64,000 nt of DNA from Bremia lactucae (GCF_004359215.1 NC_090619.1:858520-922519); one strand, 5' to 3'; positions 53,588 through 63,624 are shown, counted from the stretch's first letter. Numbers and translations: made by a program. Notes: generated from the letters alone by a model not told the origin.

Positions 53588-53720
53588 CAGGCCTTTTGTA
53601 AAGGGACACCTTTCGCTAGTCCGACTGAGCAGTGGGGAAGTTGGTTCCCCATGGCCCGGGGAACCAACTTCCCCACTGCTCAGTCGGACTAGCGAAAGGT
53701 GTCCCTTTACAAAAGGCCTG
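53588..53720. repeat. Perfect fold-back palindrome, 63-bp arms, 7-bp spacer
   Basis: 53588-53650 and 53658-53720 are exact reverse complements around ATGGCCC. Each arm includes a family A LTR end (TGTAAAGGGACACCTTTCG), so two LTR tips point away from each other at this spot. It marks the join between unassigned DNA (left) and RT-linker fragments (right). Confidence 0.95.
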
Positions 53721-53915
53721 CAAATTAGTTGCCGATTGCTAATAGGGGCCATTGGTCGCTAACTCATGACACAGTATCTCGAATTTGGTATCACGTCGAT
53801 TTCGTGTCGAGTTGCTTTATCCTAAGGCAACTCGCAAGGTACGGATTTAGGGAAGACATCCTTGAATTCGATCATATCCTTATATAAAGGATTTGTCTTC
53901 TAAGACTCCCATCAC
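53721..53915 (-). pseudogene. pol: Family A fragment before RT
   Basis: The minus strand reads the linker end and RT beginning found at 27840-27700 (an FKDVFP-like block, KATRHEIDVIPNSRYCVM). It is only about 200 bp and abuts a piece of the antisense ORF. Confidence 0.6.
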
Positions 53916-53921
53916 CTCTTT

Positions 53922-53992
53922 GGCTGTCACGTTAAAACCCGTAGCTTTAACGGGCGAGGCCCTGGCTGATCCCGTGGCCTTTATAGTGGAGA
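53922..53992 (-). pseudogene. Antisense ORF of family A element, copy 4 (small fragment)
   Basis: On the minus strand ATGFNVTAKEV aligns with PTDLNLTIREV read at about 56600-56540. It is only 70 bp; assignment rests on DNA and frame agreement with copy 2. Confidence 0.35.
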
Positions 53993-53999
53993 TCGTGGA

Positions 54000-54590
54000 C
54001 GTAAGAAGACTTATATCACGGTAAGCCGCGATTTCTACTGGCCTTGCCATTATGAATTCGTCCGAAAGTACCTACGTGCTTGCGGAGTTTGTCGACGGGT
54101 GAAGCTTAGTGCTTCATCCCGTGCTCCGTTACAGTCTCTGGGCTAAATGTTGGCAGTCCGTATCTATGGACTTCGTGTTCGGAATACCCGAAGACATACA
54201 AGAATAATGGTATTCTTGTATTTGTTGATCGTTTCAGCAAGATGGTGCATCTTCCTGCAGTCATGGAGTCGATCACAGCCAAAACCTGTGTTCGTGTCTT
54301 TGTTGACACGATATTTCGACTCCATGGGTTACCCCGCGATCTCGTCTCAGATCGAGACCCTAGATTCACGGCGGAGATTTCGCAAACTGTTTAAACACAG
54401 TTGAAAATGGCAACTTCTGATCATCCTGAAACAGATGGTTATACGAAACACGCGAATCGCATCCACGAAGATTAACTTCGCGGTCAAGTCTACTTTTGAA
54501 CAAGTTGGGGCTAGTTCTTACCGATAACAGAATTTGGCATAGAATTTGCATTTACATACACAATTTTTCGTGAATGGTATACCCACTTTG
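54000..54590 (+). pseudogene. pol: Integrase of family A, zinc-binding and core
   Basis: GDRGRKKTYITVSRDFYWP-type N-terminus with RKYLRACGVCRRVK (54050-54110); core fragments VDRFSKMVHLPAVMESITAK (about 54225-54285), LPRDLVSDRDPRFTAE (54330-54375) and SDHPETDGYTKHANR (about 54418-54460). Frames change at least three times. Confidence 0.75.
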
Positions 54591-54599
54591 TTTGAGAGT

Positions 54600-55330
54600 G
54601 ACATTTATTCAAAGGTAGAAGGACTTGCTCGAGCATATTACAATATTGCTCTTGCTCATCACGCATTGACTCTACGGTCAATGCGAAGGGTACCAATGTT
54701 GATTCAATCAGTTTAAAAGTGGACAAACTCAGTAATAGCGATAAGGCTTTGCTGACTTCGATAACGATGCAGATTACTCAGATTTGGAAACAATAATATT
54801 AGTGAGAACAATTATACTCTCACAAAAAAGGAGAATAACATTTCCGCAGTGCACACCGGGCGCACTGACAACAAAAACAAAACCAAGTCAGCAAAAGAAT
54901 TCTTGCTGGCTAGAGAAGCAGTGGTCCTTTTCGAACAGGATTCTATCGCTGATGCGGTGGACAGACAGAAACGAAACTCTGACAAACATGAAAGAGCAAA
55001 CAATCTTTGATTTAAGATTAATGGTCTTGTCCTACTGTCTACCGTAAACCTGTTAAAATATATAGTGACAAATGTGGGCAGTAATAAATTACTGCCTAGG
55101 TATATCGGCCCGTTTCGTGAACTGCACCGCGAAGGCAATGCGTACACGATTGCGCTGCCTCGTAGGATGCGTTCGCATCGTACGAATTATGTCTGGCGTC
55201 TCCGCCTGTACCATCAGTACGAAACCTCTTCCATTTCCTTATCAAACGGCACGGTCTAAGGCGTCCACCAATCCCTGATGGCTTCAAGCCAAAGCACGAT
55301 AGTTTCGGGAAGATTTTGGATCTCACGGAC
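54600..55330 (+). pseudogene. pol: Integrase linker and GPF region of family A
   Basis: GSNKLLPRYIGPFRELHREG and NAYTIALPRRMRSHRTNYVW (55070-55200), preceded by a charged linker with FEQDSIADAVDRQK (about 54937-54975). The sequence after 55235 continues as in 24780-24746. Confidence 0.75.
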
Positions 55331-55469
55331 CAAACGCTCCACTAAATCCTCCAAGGTTGAAATCGTTTGACGAGCTGTCACCAGCTTGTTTTGAGAGGAC
55401 TGATGTGTCTGTTCCTTTGCCATTTAATCAATCGCAACTTTTATACGAGAACCACTGTCGACCGTCCCT

Positions 55470-55830
55470 AGCTCGCGACGACGGGATCGTTCGTGATCAA
55501 CGTCCTCGCGTTAATACCAGAGGACGTGATCCAAGTCACGGCGATGATTCCGGTTCGGTGAATGAGGCGAACCCGATTTTTCCTTGATGAATTCGAGTGG
55601 TGAGAAGCGCTTTTTAGTTGAACGCTTCTTGATGCACCGCGGGGTAAAGGGGGTTTGAACGACATACCTCGTTCGCTGGCGAGGGTCTTCCCTCGCATGA
55701 TAGCTGGGAACCTCGTTCCCGACTAATGATGGACGTTCCGGGTCTCGTTCGCGATACGACGAGACCCACCCTCTTCCACAGATGACTCAGAGAACGAGTG
55801 CTTCCCGCGCTCGTAAAAGGGTTGAAGGCT
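55470..55830 (+). pseudogene. pol: Chromodomain of family C type
   Basis: RFLVERFLMHRGVKGV, TTYLVRWRGSS and, after a shift, LGTSFP/DVPGLV-type remnants (55605-55770), followed by RERVLPALVKGLKALNPFAH. The preceding GRDPSHGDDSGSVNEANPIF block matches the strand-equivalent of 30150-30215. The antisense frames listed by simple ORF finding across 55470-55700 are explained by this. Confidence 0.7.
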
Positions 55831-55831
55831 C

Positions 55832-56905
55832 TCAATCCTTTCGCGCATCCCACAAGAGTTGAGTCTGGTCTTTAAGGAGTATGCGCATAGCCTGTACCTT
55901 TAGAGCAGCATGGACACCAGCCCACTTCCACAAAAGGCAAGGTAACCCTGCCTCTCTGCACAAACGGTGCAGCTTGTAGTGCGCACCGACTACGCTCCGT
56001 TTTTCAAACCGGTCACGGATAGCATCCAGTTTGACAAGCCAGGCTTCGCGGCCTATGCTTTGCACATTCTGTACAAATGCTTCTCAAGTTGGAACAAAGG
56101 AGTGACATCCTTTGGCCGTCCTATCGATGTCGGTTAATGGCATCGATGAAGAATTCCGTTCCGTCCTCACCAAACTTGTGAAGCCAGGATGAGTCGAATA
56201 ACGGAATTTGGTATAGATCGCTGGTCATTCCAGACCAAAGCGTTAAATTGCCCGAAGAGGGCAATCAGGGTTTCTTTCCGGTAGCGAACCGCAAAGCATC
56301 GCGTCTTTCTTCCGTTGGTTCATGTTAACGCTCACGATTATATAAATCGCGGAGTGATCTTTAGAATCACTCCGTTTTCTTATGATGTATACTAGCACCA
56401 CCAGTAGTATGCTTACGGAAGTGACCTTTACGCTCACTTCGTTCCGGTGATGCATTCTGACAGAACCAGAGTTATCGTCGTCCATGGTGTCATCAAAAGA
56501 TGCCTCCACGCCAAAAGGGTCTGACGAGCTGTCAAACAACTCATCATCACCTCTCTGATTGTCAAGTTTAAATCCGTAGGTCAAACCGACGTGGCGCCGG
56601 GCAAACCAAAGGCTGTTACAGTGGTAATCGAGTCGGGCGATGACGCCGACTCGTACCAGTCACCTCCAATTAGAGTAGGAGCTGACGAACTCCCTACAGA
56701 GATGCATTAGCGTCTACTGAAACTTTGCATCACTAGCAGCTACACTGAGTCGTGTAGCTGCCAGCTTTGCGGCTTCACAGGCTACATGCTCGGTTATGTG
56801 GTCGATGGTGAACTCATTCGTCTCGCACGCTGGTTCTTGCCATCGCCCTTTTAGAAGGGAGTCCTCTTGCTGGGCATCTTCGCACCAGCAATAACCCGGG
56901 CATTG
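55832..56905 (-). pseudogene. Antisense ORF of family A element, copy 2 (fullest)
   Basis: On the strand opposite to pol, N- to C-terminal: HVACEAAKLAATRLSVAASD (56790-56725), an acidic-polar segment (FDDTMDDDNSGS, about 56490-56455), a basic stretch with LRFATGKK-like words, TEFFIDAIN (56160-56120), then SIGREAWLVKLDAIRDRFEK and SVVGAHYKLHRLCREAGLPC (56065-55945) and RILLKDQTQLLWDARKD. About 350 codons in several frames, with the last 77 uninterrupted. The first 40 codons upstream (56905-56795) derive from the tail of family C gag (CAAGAACCAGCGTGCGAGAC is shared with 49303). I recognise no domain and see no membrane segment. Third-position changes against 9885-9990 argue for past translation on this strand. 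Confidence 0.6.
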
Positions 56906-56993
56906 CAAAGTTGAAATTAATATATAGCTAATTTACAGGGACAGACATAATAGTACTCTCTGTCCTCTACATCATTCACTATAGTGACAATTG

Positions 56994-57005
56994 TTAAAGG
57001 GGGGA
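56994..57005 (+). promoter_or_regulatory. Polypurine tract of family A
   Basis: TTAAAGGGGGGA immediately precedes the LTR, the clearest polypurine tract in the window. It fixes this element as plus-strand. Confidence 0.8.
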
Positions 57006-57509
57006 TGCAACGGTGTCCCGTTATATGAAAATTTTTCCATAAGAAGAAATGATAAATATTATCTCTTCTATATATATAAAGAAGTACAAAATTATCATCT
57101 TTTACTAATTTTGAATTAATAAGTTCCATTATTACCAAATTTGGTAATTTCGACGCAATAAGACATGAGTTCTATTGATTGGTTGGTTTGAGTTTAAATC
57201 AACCCCGCCAATCGGTTACAAGACACGATTAGGCGGTGCGCAAGGAGGAACATTGCATAGTTAGTTATTATAATATTAAAGCTAGTAGATAGAAGATCAG
57301 AATGAAAGCACTTAATATATTAATCGAGTTTTACTATTTTCCTTTTCTAAAGCCTTAGTATTCACCTCTAGTAGCTAAGGATTCTTAGCTACTTAGAACC
57401 TTTCTCTGCACGTCGTGTACGTAAAGTAATCGAGCCCCCCTACCTTCACTGAAATCTATGTAAGCTGACTTGTACTTTTGTCAGTGCTGGCAAAAAGTGC
57501 CCCGTTACA
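57006..57509 (+). repeat. 3' LTR of family A
   Basis: 504 bp, TGCAACGGTGTCCCG ... GTGCCCCGTTACA. The palindrome TTACCAAATTTGGTAA lies at about 57131-57146. It is followed by TACAC and then family C 3'-region sequence, so the element probably inserted into a family C copy. Confidence 0.9.
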
Positions 57510-57610
57510 TACACCGCCGGCCAAACTAGAGCTGTATGCCGACACAAATAAAAACCTTTGATATGACAAAAATTTGAAGAACTTCTGTAGGCGGGCACTT
57601 ATAAAGCGGA

Positions 57611-58600
57611 CTTGCCCTACAAAGCACACACCTCAAACACATCGAGGAAGCGAATTGACCGTTCTCTCTCCAGCGTGAATGAGGAGAAGCAGAAGGTACA
57701 GTGCTGATTCTCAACTGCAAAGCTGATTCGATGCGACGGTTGTTTGCCCATATCGGAATGTGGCTGAAAGCGGCGCAGAAATTGCGCTTCGTAATGGTCG
57801 GCTGATTCATTCGAATGCATCACGACCGGGATCAGGTAATTTCCCCGAGCCTTTCATGAACTATAGATGCCATAATAATTATGTGCATCGAAAGTAGCGC
57901 GCTATAGGGGCGACGCACTAGTTCCATCCTAATAACGCAATTCGGATGGAGGTGGCATCGGTGGTATGCCACCATTCAAATAGCCGCGTTCGATACAGCT
58001 AAACTGTGAAACCGACTGGACACGTTCACGTGTTGTCGGTGGAGTTTTACGCTCAGGCTCTTCTGCTTCAGACCATAATGTATTATGATCTGAACGACAG
58101 GTGTTGCAATTCTACTCACTGAGAAGCAACTGCACCTCTATGGGAAGCGCTCTCATGTATGGGCGCTGCGCTAGCTAGTGAAGACGACGAGATTATTGTT
58201 TTATTGACGATAGGCAAGTTGCCCTTCGCAACGTTGGGCATCTCCTTGAAGGAGCAATGGGAGAAGTTTGGATAGGCGATATAGCGCTATTACCCTTCCT
58301 CATTAGCTCCCTGAGCTCATCACTACTATGAGGTGATGACAGCGGTGTCGACTCATTGTAGTCAACAATAAGCGACGGATTTTCATCCTTACTGCGCAAG
58401 TGGAATGGATCGTTCAGCCCATTTAACAGCGCAACAGAGCGTCTGTCGGTGTTTTAATTGTGGCACTAGGTGCCGGCAGCGTTTTATCGCTGCGCGTGCG
58501 CTTCGTGCGCTGTTGTGTGGGTGTCCTCGCTGACAATTCATCAGCTTTGCACTATTTAGGTAATATGTCAAGCACCGTATGTATGCCACCCTAGAGGGTG
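57611..58600 (-). pseudogene. Antisense ORF of family C retrotransposon, copy 2
   Basis: Minus strand. The N-terminal part repeats copy 1: SARTPTQQRTKRTRSDKT, ENPSLIVDYNESTPL and LRELMRKGNSAISPIQTS (58540-58270). After a break, one frame runs from about 58090 to 57611 with three stops: SEAEEPERKTPPTTRERVQS, GGIPPMPPPSELRY, NESADHYEAQFLRRFQPHSD, PSHRISFAVENQHCTFCFSS. The last part is unlike the rest of the window and has a protein-like mix of aromatic, Cys and charged residues. Not recognised. It lies just before the polypurine tract and LTR of family C, as copy 1 does. Confidence 0.55.
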
Positions 58601-58692
58601 CATACATCGGACGCTAAAGGAGTGATTGAGTGAACTAAAGCGGGGTATGCAGCTCGCTGCCCCCCCTGCTGACAATTTCACAAAATGTATTC

Positions 58693-58708
58693 GTTTTAAG
58701 AGGGGGGG
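58693..58708 (+). promoter_or_regulatory. Polypurine tract of family C
   Basis: TTTTAAGAGGGGGGG directly precedes the decayed LTR start. It corresponds to 450-464. Confidence 0.65.
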
Positions 58709-59085
58709 GAATACCGGGTTAGCTGCCTTATGTTACATACACTTAACGGGGAGGTCAACTTTATGAGAAGTAATTTGACCTTAAACTCGGGGAGGTACCC
58801 ATTCTTGTGTATGTGATGTGCATAGTGACGTCGAGAGTCATCTGCGAGCTGATGTATTTAGAACAATACGCTCGTCATGTAGAGATGCATACACAGAGAT
58901 GGCATCTACTGATCGGGTAAAAGGTTTTATATTGAAATCTATTAAATATGGATCAGTCGATAAACTACTTCCTAGATAAGAAGTGCGCATGACAAGACGG
59001 GCAACCGCTTCCGTGACGAAATTTGTTCTAAGTACAAGTTCGTTGGGTGAGGTCACCGTAGGCGCCCAATAACCGCCTCACTACA
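58709..59085 (+). repeat. 3' LTR of family C, diverged and truncated
   Basis: Aligns with 465-880 (GTGTATGTGATGTGCAT, GATCAGTC, CTTCCTAGATAAGAAGTGCGC, CGTTGGGTGAGGTCACC). The first bases have lost TGTAACGGG. It ends near 59085. Confidence 0.7.
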
Positions 59086-59099
59086 CGCTCTTACTCGTC

Positions 59100-59572
59100 C
59101 ACTTAGAACAGCGGAGCGGCTTTAACTGGTGCTCCTTTTCATAGACAGGCACCAGTCCCAGCACGTCGACGTGCAGAGTTCCCAAGAGTCAAAACTCAGG
59201 TGTCCACTCTATTGGACGAGGATCTGAAGTTTATGCTTCACGAAGCGGTAACAACGAAGCTTGGGTTCCCAGCAGCATCCATTAATGTAGGCAGCGCCCG
59301 ATAGAAGTGGCGATTTCGCCCACCTACTCGCGGCAGCCTATCCTGCTACCGTTCAGTCGCAGGCACTGAGCACTTCTGAACGACGGATCGAAGACCTTGA
59401 AGATCAAGTTTTGCGACTGACTTCATATTTTCACGATTTTTGCACAAAGGATCGCCAGGGTTACGAAATACTGAAACTGCGGCTGGACATTCTGGAGAAG
59501 CTGATGTTGAGAGACCCGTCTCACGCGCAGTCTTCCTCGCTCTTCGAGTCCAAGTCACGGTGGGGGTTGTCG
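59100..59572 (+). pseudogene. Unrecognised coding segment with coiled coil
   Basis: Two consecutive frames read as one protein after a shift near 59300: TQVSTLLDEDLKFMLHEAVT, KLGFPAASINVGSAR, then LSTSERRIEDLEDQVLRLTS and KLRLDILEKLML, a short heptad-like helix. It could be a gag-like or host fragment; no family is recognised. It runs into integrase sequence at about 59573. Confidence 0.35.
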
Positions 59573-59940
59573 GCGATGGAAAGCGCGCAGGACAAGCAAA
59601 AACTATATACAGACCAACATCGTCGCAAGACCAATGAACGCTTTAGTGTGGGGAGAAATGTACTGCTACTCTACCAAACAAGCAGTTTTTGTATTATCTG
59701 GTGCCACAACGAAACTACTGCCGCGTTTCACTGGACCGTAAGCGGTAGTCGAGAAATTTGGATACCTAAATTTTAGGATCACCCTCCCGCCGTATATAAA
59801 GATGCACCCCGTCTCTAACGTGGGACGTCTGAAACGGTATGTTGATCCACAAAGATCACACATACACATCTTTTAAGTAGACGGATGGTGACACAGACTA
59901 TGAGTCGAGAGTCGATCAAGTGGGGGTGACGAGAAAGGAA
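59573..59940 (+). pseudogene. pol: Family C integrase GPF region
   Basis: KQKLYTDQHRRKTNERFSVG, TTKLLPRFTGP and NVGRLKRYVDPQRSHTYTS on the plus strand, matching the minus-strand 30600-30290. The orientation is opposite to the DNA just to its right (59945-60058), so a second rearrangement breakpoint lies near 59945. Confidence 0.7.
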
Positions 59941-59949
59941 AAAGACTTC

Positions 59950-60058
59950 TAGTGTCATGGACTTTTCGTGTGATAGCTAATCGCGCATTCACAAATCGTT
60001 GAGTCTCGCTTACGCTTTTAGCATCAAACTCGGCGATGACACCGCCGGTAGGTTGGGT
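59950..60058 (-). pseudogene. pol: Family C integrase linker
   Basis: The minus strand reads GGVIAEFDAKSVSETQRFVN and ARLAITRK, matching GGVVGELDTKSVSEAQRFVD at about 30670-30600. It continues the TTSYHR end that lies in the inverted segment at about 61385-61398. Confidence 0.7.
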
Positions 60059-60060
60059 CA

Positions 60061-61398
60061 CGCACACATCACTGCGGACCGCATTAAACTCACCTCTCCT
60101 CTCACCTAAAATGGCACAATGGCTTACATTCTTCTCTGAATTTAGTCTCACATTTGAATACCAGCCGGGTGAGTCAAATGTCTTGGCTGACGCTTTATCA
60201 CGCATACCAGACTTCGAGGCAAGACACTAGGGAAAAGTGTATCGTACTAAGGCACAAGTTGAGTCGTCAACGTTGGCAGCCATGAAGGCCTACCACGTGA
60301 CGAGCTCGTTAGCCTCCGAAATAAAGAACAGCTACAGTCAGGACGAACAGTTTCGCCTGCTCTTTATTAACTTCGGTGAACGAAATACCTCCCTTTCCGT
60401 CGCACCTGAAGGCTAAGCTAAATCGGATTAACTACAGCGATGGCCTATTATGGCATCAGCTGTCACCTTGTGATCCTTTGGAAATCTATGTTCCTCATGA
60501 CACAGATCTCAAGCTGAAGATACTTCACGAGCTCCATGATGCACCATGAGTGGACGTTTGGGCCGTGAAACGTTATTTATACGAGTGTCAGTGGAATTTT
60601 GGTGGCCGCACCTATACAAATGGGTTGCCAGCTATATGTGCTCCTGCGAACAGTGTCGGTGCGTAAAGCCTGCACCGTTTAGCAGTGCGTCATTGAAGCA
60701 GCTTCCAATACTAACGGATGTTGGAAGTCGGTGAGTCTGGACTTCATGTTTGGCTTGCCGCTTGACCACTAGGGTCGGACTTGGCTCGTCGTCTTTGTAA
60801 CAGACCGAGCATACAAGTGCATTTAGCACCATGAGGCACCAAAGCCACAGGCAAGGAGGCAGCTCTCTTGTTCCTGGATCACGCGTATCGACTACCCGGG
60901 ATGCCCGAGTCCATAGTATCGGATCAGAACCCACGTTTTGCGTCGGGCTTCTGGCGTCATGTGTTTAAGCTGCTGGGTAGCAAGCTTCCTATATCTACAG
61001 CCAATTATCTACAGACCGATGGCCAAACCGAACGTGCTTATCGGGTAGTGGCAGTATTGGGCATAGTAGCGACTCCTAAGGAATGGAGCGCACAATTCCC
61101 CTTCGTGGAGTTCTCTATTAATAACGGTGTCCACGCCAGTACAGATGAGACATCTTTTATATAAGCGGACTGCGCCATCCTCGGACGCCAGTCTCGTTTG
61201 TGCGCAGCTCGAGTCGTAGTGGGGGGGGCTCACTACGCTCGGTGCAATTGAGAAAGAAGGACTCAGTTTAGAAACTTGCCCTCGGTGACACTGCCAGTTT
61301 AGCAGCACCTAAGGGTATCAGTGCAGAGTCGCGGCAAGAGATGTCTGTGCTCATAATCGATAATGACGTTTCGTTGTTGACAACTACGTCCTATCACC
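60061..61398 (+). pseudogene. pol: Inverted segment: RNase H end, integrase, linker
   Basis: Plus strand: SLRTALNSPLLSPKMAQWLT, YQPGESNVLADALSRIPDF, a zinc-binding remnant (ELHDAP, CSCEQCRCVKPAP, 60520-60680), core FLDHAYRLPGMPESIVSDQN and LQTDGQTERAYRVVAVLG (60868-61050), and a linker ending LTTTSYHR. Both ends match continuation points on the opposite strand, so it is an inversion inside one element. Confidence 0.75.
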
Positions 61399-62650
61399 GT
61401 ACAAATCATAGATGGTCTGGTGACCAACAGGTGCACTCGAAACTTTACAAGAGTATACTTTTTCGTAATAGCTCATTGTTATGCACAGGGTAATTTAATT
61501 CCACGGATTTCAAATGCCGGGACGGATAAGAGATGACACGGTCAACGCCGTCGACACCCTTCTGCATGAGCGCACTGCCGGTTGCTAAATTGCTTGTATA
61601 TCAGACGACGTGAAAGGGCTTATCCGTTCCTGGCAATGCCAATACCAGTGCCTCAACAAGAATTGCATCACTGATAAGAAGATTTTTATATGTTCAATTG
61701 ACCAAATCCATTCTACATCATTTCTAAGGAGGCCAGACAAGGGTTTAGTTCGCTCGGCTAAATTCTTGCTGTACTTTTGCAAGTAATTAGCGATCCCTAG
61801 AAATTGGCGCAAATCCTTCACGTGGCGTGGGATTGGCTATTCCTTTACAACCTCTACCTTGCCTGGGTATGCTCGTACTCCTTGTATACCTACGATGCAG
61901 CCCAACAAAGGTATCTAAAGGACCCCTATGACGCACTTTTGCAAGTTGATGTACAATTGGGTGTCACCCAGAGTCTGCAATACAGCGTCCAAATAACGCT
62001 TGTGCGACTCTTTTCGCTCAGCCCGTCCTCAGCCCTACTATGCACGAATACATCGTCAACGTTAGGGGACCCGTATGCACGGTGCTGACGCATCACGTGA
62101 GCCACCACTCGGCTAAATGTCGCCGATGCGTTTTCCAACCCTTGAGGCATCACAAACCACTTCCAAAGCATACCGCTTGGGGTCCTTACTGCAGTTTTGG
62201 CTACATCGAACTCTCTCATGAGTACCTGATAGTTGCCATCTCTTTTAATCTAACGCGGAAAAGATATTTGACTTTATATGGAAGACATCTTTAAATTCAG
62301 CATGAATAAGATAGTTGACTTTACCATGGAATACATCTTTCCGCGGGATTGGCGTTTGCACCGGTGAGGTAACCGTGTTCAGCTCATGGTAAGCTTGAAC
62401 CACGCGCCATCTACCTGTGGCTTTAGGCACACAAAAGGTCGGGCTGCAGTGAGGCGATTCGCTCTTACGCACATGTCTTGCCTTGGCTGGCTTGTCGAAG
62501 AACGCATCGATATAATCGACTTGTTCTTTCGGCAGCGGCCATTGCCTGGTCACACAATACTTGGTGCCAGGTTCAAAGTCTATCTCGCGCCCGATGTTCC
62601 TATCTGCTGGTAGGCGGCTCGGCACTCTTCTGGGAACATATCACGGTTTT
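61399..62650 (-). pseudogene. pol: Family C RT and start of RNase H
   Basis: Frame 62625-62245: EIDFEPGTKYCVTRQWPLPK, SPTFCVPKATGRWRVVQAYH, TPIPRKDVFHGKVN. Frame 62219-61926: SGMLWKWFVMPQGLENASAT, SPNVDDVFVHSRAEDGLSE (N-V-D-D polymerase motif). Then MKDLRQFLGIANYLQKYSK and RNase H start ALMQKGVDGVDRV, ending NYPVHNNELL. A short direct duplication (62260-62340) damages the P-R-K-D block. Confidence 0.8.
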
Positions 62651-63094
62651 CCACAGAACGTCAAAAAATCCTCGATGGGCTGCGCCACACCGCATTGCTC
62701 CACGGCTAACAGCCAGTGGACAATCGTTTGCGCTGCGATTCCATCGAACATGGGTGGAACCATCCGAATGGGCCTCGGCTGATTCAGCGTGGCAGAGAGC
62801 GTCTTAACAGTTCTGTGAAGAGCTTCGTTGCAGCTCACGCCTAAGCCCATTCCGAGTCTACATCGCTAGCGACTCAGACGCGCCATTGTCCGAGCACAAA
62901 CGCCTCAACTGCTCCGACTGAGCATTATGTTGCTTAGGAGGACTGCCCAAGAAACTGGCCAGGGCTTGCTCACTAAGTCCGTGCGCCAAGTGTTCAGCCA
63001 CCTTTCGATGATCTTCGGGGAGGCAGGTGAAATGACCCCAATCGATATTGTGACTCCTCCTCACCGACATGCTCAGAGAGGCTGGTTGTGACAA
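62651..63094 (-). pseudogene. gag: Family C gag, truncated
   Basis: SVRRSHNIDWGHFTCLPEDH, SEQALASFLGSPPKQHNAQS, then RPIRMVPPMFDGIAAQTIVH. It matches 47674 onward. It ends at IEDFLTFCGK and is fused to the region before RT; the knuckle and protease are deleted. Confidence 0.8.
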
Positions 63095-63112
63095 GGACTA
63101 CTAGCGTTACCA
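63095..63112 (-). promoter_or_regulatory. Primer-binding site of family C
   Basis: The minus strand reads TGGTAACGCTAGTAGTCC two bases after the LTR end. It is close to the site beside 51544, TGGGTAGCTTTAGTAGTCC, and shares its 3' half (TAGTCC) with family B. Confidence 0.7.
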
Positions 63113-63114
63113 AG

Positions 63115-63624
63115 TTTAGATGGGCGCTTCTAAATCGGCCTCGCACACCTTCAAGCACATTGAGTACGCAATTTAATTGTCTTTTCTCACGTGCAGTGAG
63201 GTTGTTGGTGGGCGCCTGAAGCAACCTCACACAACGAAGTTGGGCTTTAGAACAAGTGTCGCCACCGAAGCACGTGAAGACGGTTACCCGTCTTCACGTG
63301 CGCACTTTAATTTAGGAAGTAGTTTTAATATTGATTTATATATAATATATCTAAACATTTAACATTCAATCAGTGAATAGATGTCATCTCTGTAGATGTG
63401 CATCTCTACACGGCAAACTTTATTTATGAATATCCCAGCTCGCGGATGACGCTAAACGTAATCCCTTGCAATGTGAATGCACCTATGTGCATCACATACA
63501 CAAGAATTGTTCACTATATAATTCTCAACCGAGTGACACAGATAAGTTACTTGACATGAAGTTATGGACCTCCCCATTAAGTTTTCTTAACGGGTTTGAA
63601 ACACAAGGCCGCTCGTCCATTACA
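63115..63624 (-). repeat. 5' LTR of family C
   Basis: 510 bp, minus orientation; starts TGTAATGGACG at 63624. The right flank enters a family A LTR in its middle (CTTAGCTACTTGAAACC), so the family C element inserted into that LTR or a deletion joined them. Confidence 0.85.

Larger units (their letters stand above)
53993..57509 (+). mobile_element. Family A gypsy chromovirus, 3' half with complete 3' region
   Basis: Plus-strand order: integrase (zinc-binding, core), linker, GPF region, chromodomain, 1.1-kb region with an antisense ORF, polypurine tract, 3' LTR. The stretch 55470-55850 matches the family C chromodomain region better than family B, so the element may be a recombinant. This is the best view of the 3' organisation of family A. 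Confidence 0.8.
59573..63624 (-). mobile_element. Family C gypsy element with internal inversion(s)
   Basis: Minus-strand element starting at the LTR 63624-63115, then primer site, gag, RT and the first part of RNase H (to about 61398). The next 1.34 kb (60061-61398), holding the rest of RNase H and the integrase, is in plus orientation. After it, minus-strand sequence resumes exactly where the integrase linker should continue (60058-59950). Gag and RT are joined by a deletion near 62650. Confidence 0.8.
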
